Assembly: GCF_000526795.1 (NCBI RefSeq)
Contig: NZ_JAGT01000001.1
Span: 2,206,001-2,270,000, forward strand
Length of the DNA stretch: 64,000 nt
Reading direction: 5' to 3'
Source of the DNA: Ruminococcus flavefaciens AE3010
Lineage (GTDB): Bacteria > Bacillota > Clostridia > Oscillospirales > Ruminococcaceae
Below, piece by piece: positions 62,576 through 64,000 of the stretch. Positions within the stretch are counted from its first letter, which is position 1; each line of letters starts with the position of its first letter. The translations under genes and the position numbers were made by a program. Under the pieces are notes generated by a model, which searched no databases, had not been told where the DNA came from, and saw only the letters and a list, made by a program, of their open reading frames with translations.

Positions 62576-62833
62576 ATGTTTATATTCGGATTCCCCGTTG
62601 TGGGCTTGCAGTACATGACCAACGGCATGGAGATATTCCGCATGGCTGCCGAGAATAAGGCTGCTCCTGTGTGGAACGGCGATAAATGGCGCTGTATATG
62701 CGGACAGGAAAACAGTACCAATTTCTGTCCCGAATGCGGCATGAAAGCTCCCGTGAAGCCGTGGAAATGCAGCTGCGGCAGGGACTGCACAACCAATTTT
62801 TGTCCGGACTGCGGCGCGAAAGTCCCTGTTTAA
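62576..62833 (+). CDS. small protein with two zinc ribbons
   Basis: The ATG at 62576 with GAGGTGA upstream gives 85 residues. The N-terminal 35 residues are hydrophobic (FIFGFPVVGLQYM). Then come two zinc-ribbon knuckles of the type CxC..Cx2C: CICGQENSTNFCPECG (about 40-55) and CSCGRDCTTNFCPDCG (about 65-80). Such duplicated knuckles are common in small clostridial proteins of unknown role. It lies beside AIM24, which in many genomes is also near zinc-ribbon genes. Confidence 0.74.
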   Translation: MFIFGFPVVGLQYMTNGMEIFRMAAENKAAPVWNGDKWRCICGQENSTNFCPECGMKAPVKPWKCSCGRDCTTNFCPDCGAKVPV

Positions 62834-62869
62834 TTCGGAATTGATGTGTCCGCTGACGCGCACGAATTA

Positions 62870-63025
62870 TAAATGACGATCTGTAGGGGCGCCGTTTCGG
62901 CGCCCGTCATATCCATACGTTTTTACTCGGGCGGATAATATCCGCCCCTACAAGGGACGTCGAGGACGCCGTCCCCTACAAAAGCTAATAGCTAAGGGCT
63001 AACGGCTAATGGCTGATTTTGCGCA
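62870..63025. repeat. GC-palindrome and TAACGGCTAA repeat cluster
   Basis: CTGTAGGGGCGCCGTTTCGGC, GGGCGGATAATATCCGCCCC and GGGACGTCGAGGACGCCGTCCC units followed by AGCTAATAGCTAAGGGCTAACGG repeats. No gene. Same families as 44289-44520 and 46396-46660. Confidence 0.72.
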
Positions 63026-63044
63026 GCAAAATTCTGGCAAGGTA

Positions 63045-63073
63045 TTGACAAACGCATTTTTTCCGTGTATAAT
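63045..63073 (+). promoter_or_regulatory. promoter of leuA
   Basis: Perfect TTGACA (63045-63050) and TATAAT (63068-63073), 17-base spacer, about 335 bases before leuA, so the leader is long. Confidence 0.85.
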
Positions 63074-63099
63074 ACACTTAATAAATTAAAAATGCTATG

Positions 63100-63365
63100 A
63101 AGGGAAACAAAGCTTGTATAAGTTTTCACAGAGAGCCGACGGCTGGTGTAAGTCGGCAGACAGATACAAGTCATAACTCCTCCCCGAGCAGCCGACCAAA
63201 CAAAGCAAACCGCTTCCAGTAGGCTCGGACGGGCTCTCCCGTTACAGAGATATGCGTTGATCCGACGCAGATGAGTGGGTGTATTCTTACATCAAGAAGA
63301 GTGGTACCACGGAGTATTATTGCAGCTTCGTCTCTTCCATGCCATGCATGGAGGAGATTTTTTAT
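63100..63365 (+). promoter_or_regulatory. T-box leader, leucine (CTC specifier)
   Basis: AGAGAG-CC then GGCTGGTGTAAGTCGGC as the stem I distal part. The arms CTTGTAT and ATACAAG pair; the specifier region TCATAA-CTC-CTCC carries CTC (63177-63179). AGAGTGGTACCACGGAG (about 63300-63316) is a strong T-box antiterminator, and CTCTTCCATGCCATGCATGGAGGAG-TTTTTT is the terminator. Reading CTC matches leuA downstream; a TCC reading one base on is possible but less consistent. Confidence 0.88.
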
Positions 63366-63408
63366 TACCCTCCTGCGAGGTCAAACGGATCGGAATGGAG
63401 GTTTTAAA

Positions 63409-64000
63409 ATGAAAAACGTAACCAAGTACACAAGACAATTCTTTGAAGCACCGAAAACAGCTATGAAATGGACGGAAAAGTCCTATATCGACAAGGCTCC
63501 CCAGTGGTGCAGCGTAGATCTCCGCGACGGAAATCAGGCTCTTATAATACCCATGAGCTTAGGCGAAAAGCTGGAGTTTTTCAAAAAGCTGACAGATATC
63601 GGCTTCAAGGAGATAGAGATCGGCTTCCCTGCCGCTTCCGAGACCGAGTACGACTTCTGCCGCACTCTTATCGAGCAGGATCTCATTCCCGACGATGTGG
63701 CAATACAGGTACTCACACAGTCCCGAGAGCATATCATCGAAAAGACCTTTGAAGCTCTCAAGGGCTGCAAAAACGCAATAGTCCACCTTTACAATTCCAC
63801 CTCCGTGGCTCAGCGTGAGCAGGTGTTCCGCAAGAGCAAGGAGGAGATAATCGATATAGCGGTCAGCGGAGCCAAGCTCCTCAAAGAATACCGCGAGAAG
63901 TACGAGGGCAATTTCCGCTTTGAGTACTCTCCCGAGAGCTTCACGGGCACTGAGCCCGAGTTCGCACTGGAGGTCTGTAACGCCGTTCTGGACGTGTGGC
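63409..64000 (+). CDS. leuA: 2-isopropylmalate synthase, C-terminus cut by window edge
   Basis: The ATG at 63409 has GGAGG upstream. The visible 197 residues begin MKNVTKYTRQFFEAPKTAMK and include the HMGL/DRE-TIM motif SVDLRDGNQALIIPMS (about 35-50) with the metal and catalytic residues. The form VDLRDGNQAL belongs to the longer LeuA type 2 (about 550 residues) rather than type 1. It makes 2-isopropylmalate from 2-oxoisovalerate and acetyl-CoA, the first step of leucine synthesis. The leucine T-box in front is consistent. Confidence 0.93.
   Translation, partial: MKNVTKYTRQFFEAPKTAMKWTEKSYIDKAPQWCSVDLRDGNQALIIPMSLGEKLEFFKKLTDIGFKEIEIGFPAASETEYDFCRTLIEQDLIPDDVAIQVLTQSREHIIEKTFEALKGCKNAIVHLYNSTSVAQREQVFRKSKEEIIDIAVSGAKLLKEYREKYEGNFRFEYSPESFTGTEPEFALEVCNAVLDVW

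Overview
The window looks like a chromosomal segment of an anaerobic, Gram-positive clostridial bacterium, most probably a Ruminococcus (Oscillospiraceae). Supporting features are clostridial-type genes (spoIID, spoIVB, a CarD-family regulator, yqhQ/DUF1385 beside prmC), two T-box leaders, a CIRCE element, many consensus promoters of the TTGACA-N17-TATAAT type, AAGGAGG ribosome sites and several families of small dispersed palindromic repeats. I see no rRNA, tRNA, CRISPR array, prophage or insertion-sequence transposase.

Left arm (1-11.3 kb, minus strand): a polysaccharide assembly and ABC-export operon (wzm-wzt, a coiled-coil methyltransferase, a coiled-coil protein, four GT4 glycosyltransferases, a GT-C-like membrane protein and a GT2 enzyme) read from one consensus promoter. 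It runs off the left edge. Then come rlmH, a WalJ-like hydrolase, and cysS with a small unknown gene behind a cysteine T-box (11.5-15.2 kb).

Centre-left (15.3-29.4 kb): htpG under a CIRCE/HrcA site; a 79-residue unknown gene and a CarD-family gene that share an apparently undescribed 5' hairpin leader; then a long collinear minus-strand series gltA - lipoprotein - response regulator - kinase - yqhQ - prmC - recA - recX - rimO - pgsA - DtxR-like regulator.

Centre (29.5-39.4 kb, plus strand): spoIID, then a second polysaccharide cluster with a priming sugar transferase, manC, gmd, an Rmd-like reductase (a GDP-rhamnose type route), two GT4 enzymes and several small unknown genes.

Centre-right (39.5-49.2 kb): the F-type ATP synthase operon in the order atpB-atpE-atpE-atpF-[atpH-atpA fused]-atpG-atpD-atpC. 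It has two tandem atpE genes that differ only by silent changes and a single reading frame joining the delta and alpha subunits. secD-secF follow.

Right arm (49.3-64 kb): a frameshifted FHA gene, a PP2C phosphatase and small membrane proteins; purB; rimM and trmD separated by two unknown genes and preceded by a paralogous exported protein; an HPr gene; spoIVB; birA; an AIM24-family gene; a 47-residue membrane protein; a zinc-ribbon protein; and a leucine T-box leading into leuA, which is cut by the right edge.

The least expected items are the delta-alpha ATP synthase fusion, the paired hairpin leaders with a compensatory base-pair change, a repeat element that abuts stop codons in three places, and the frameshift in the FHA gene.
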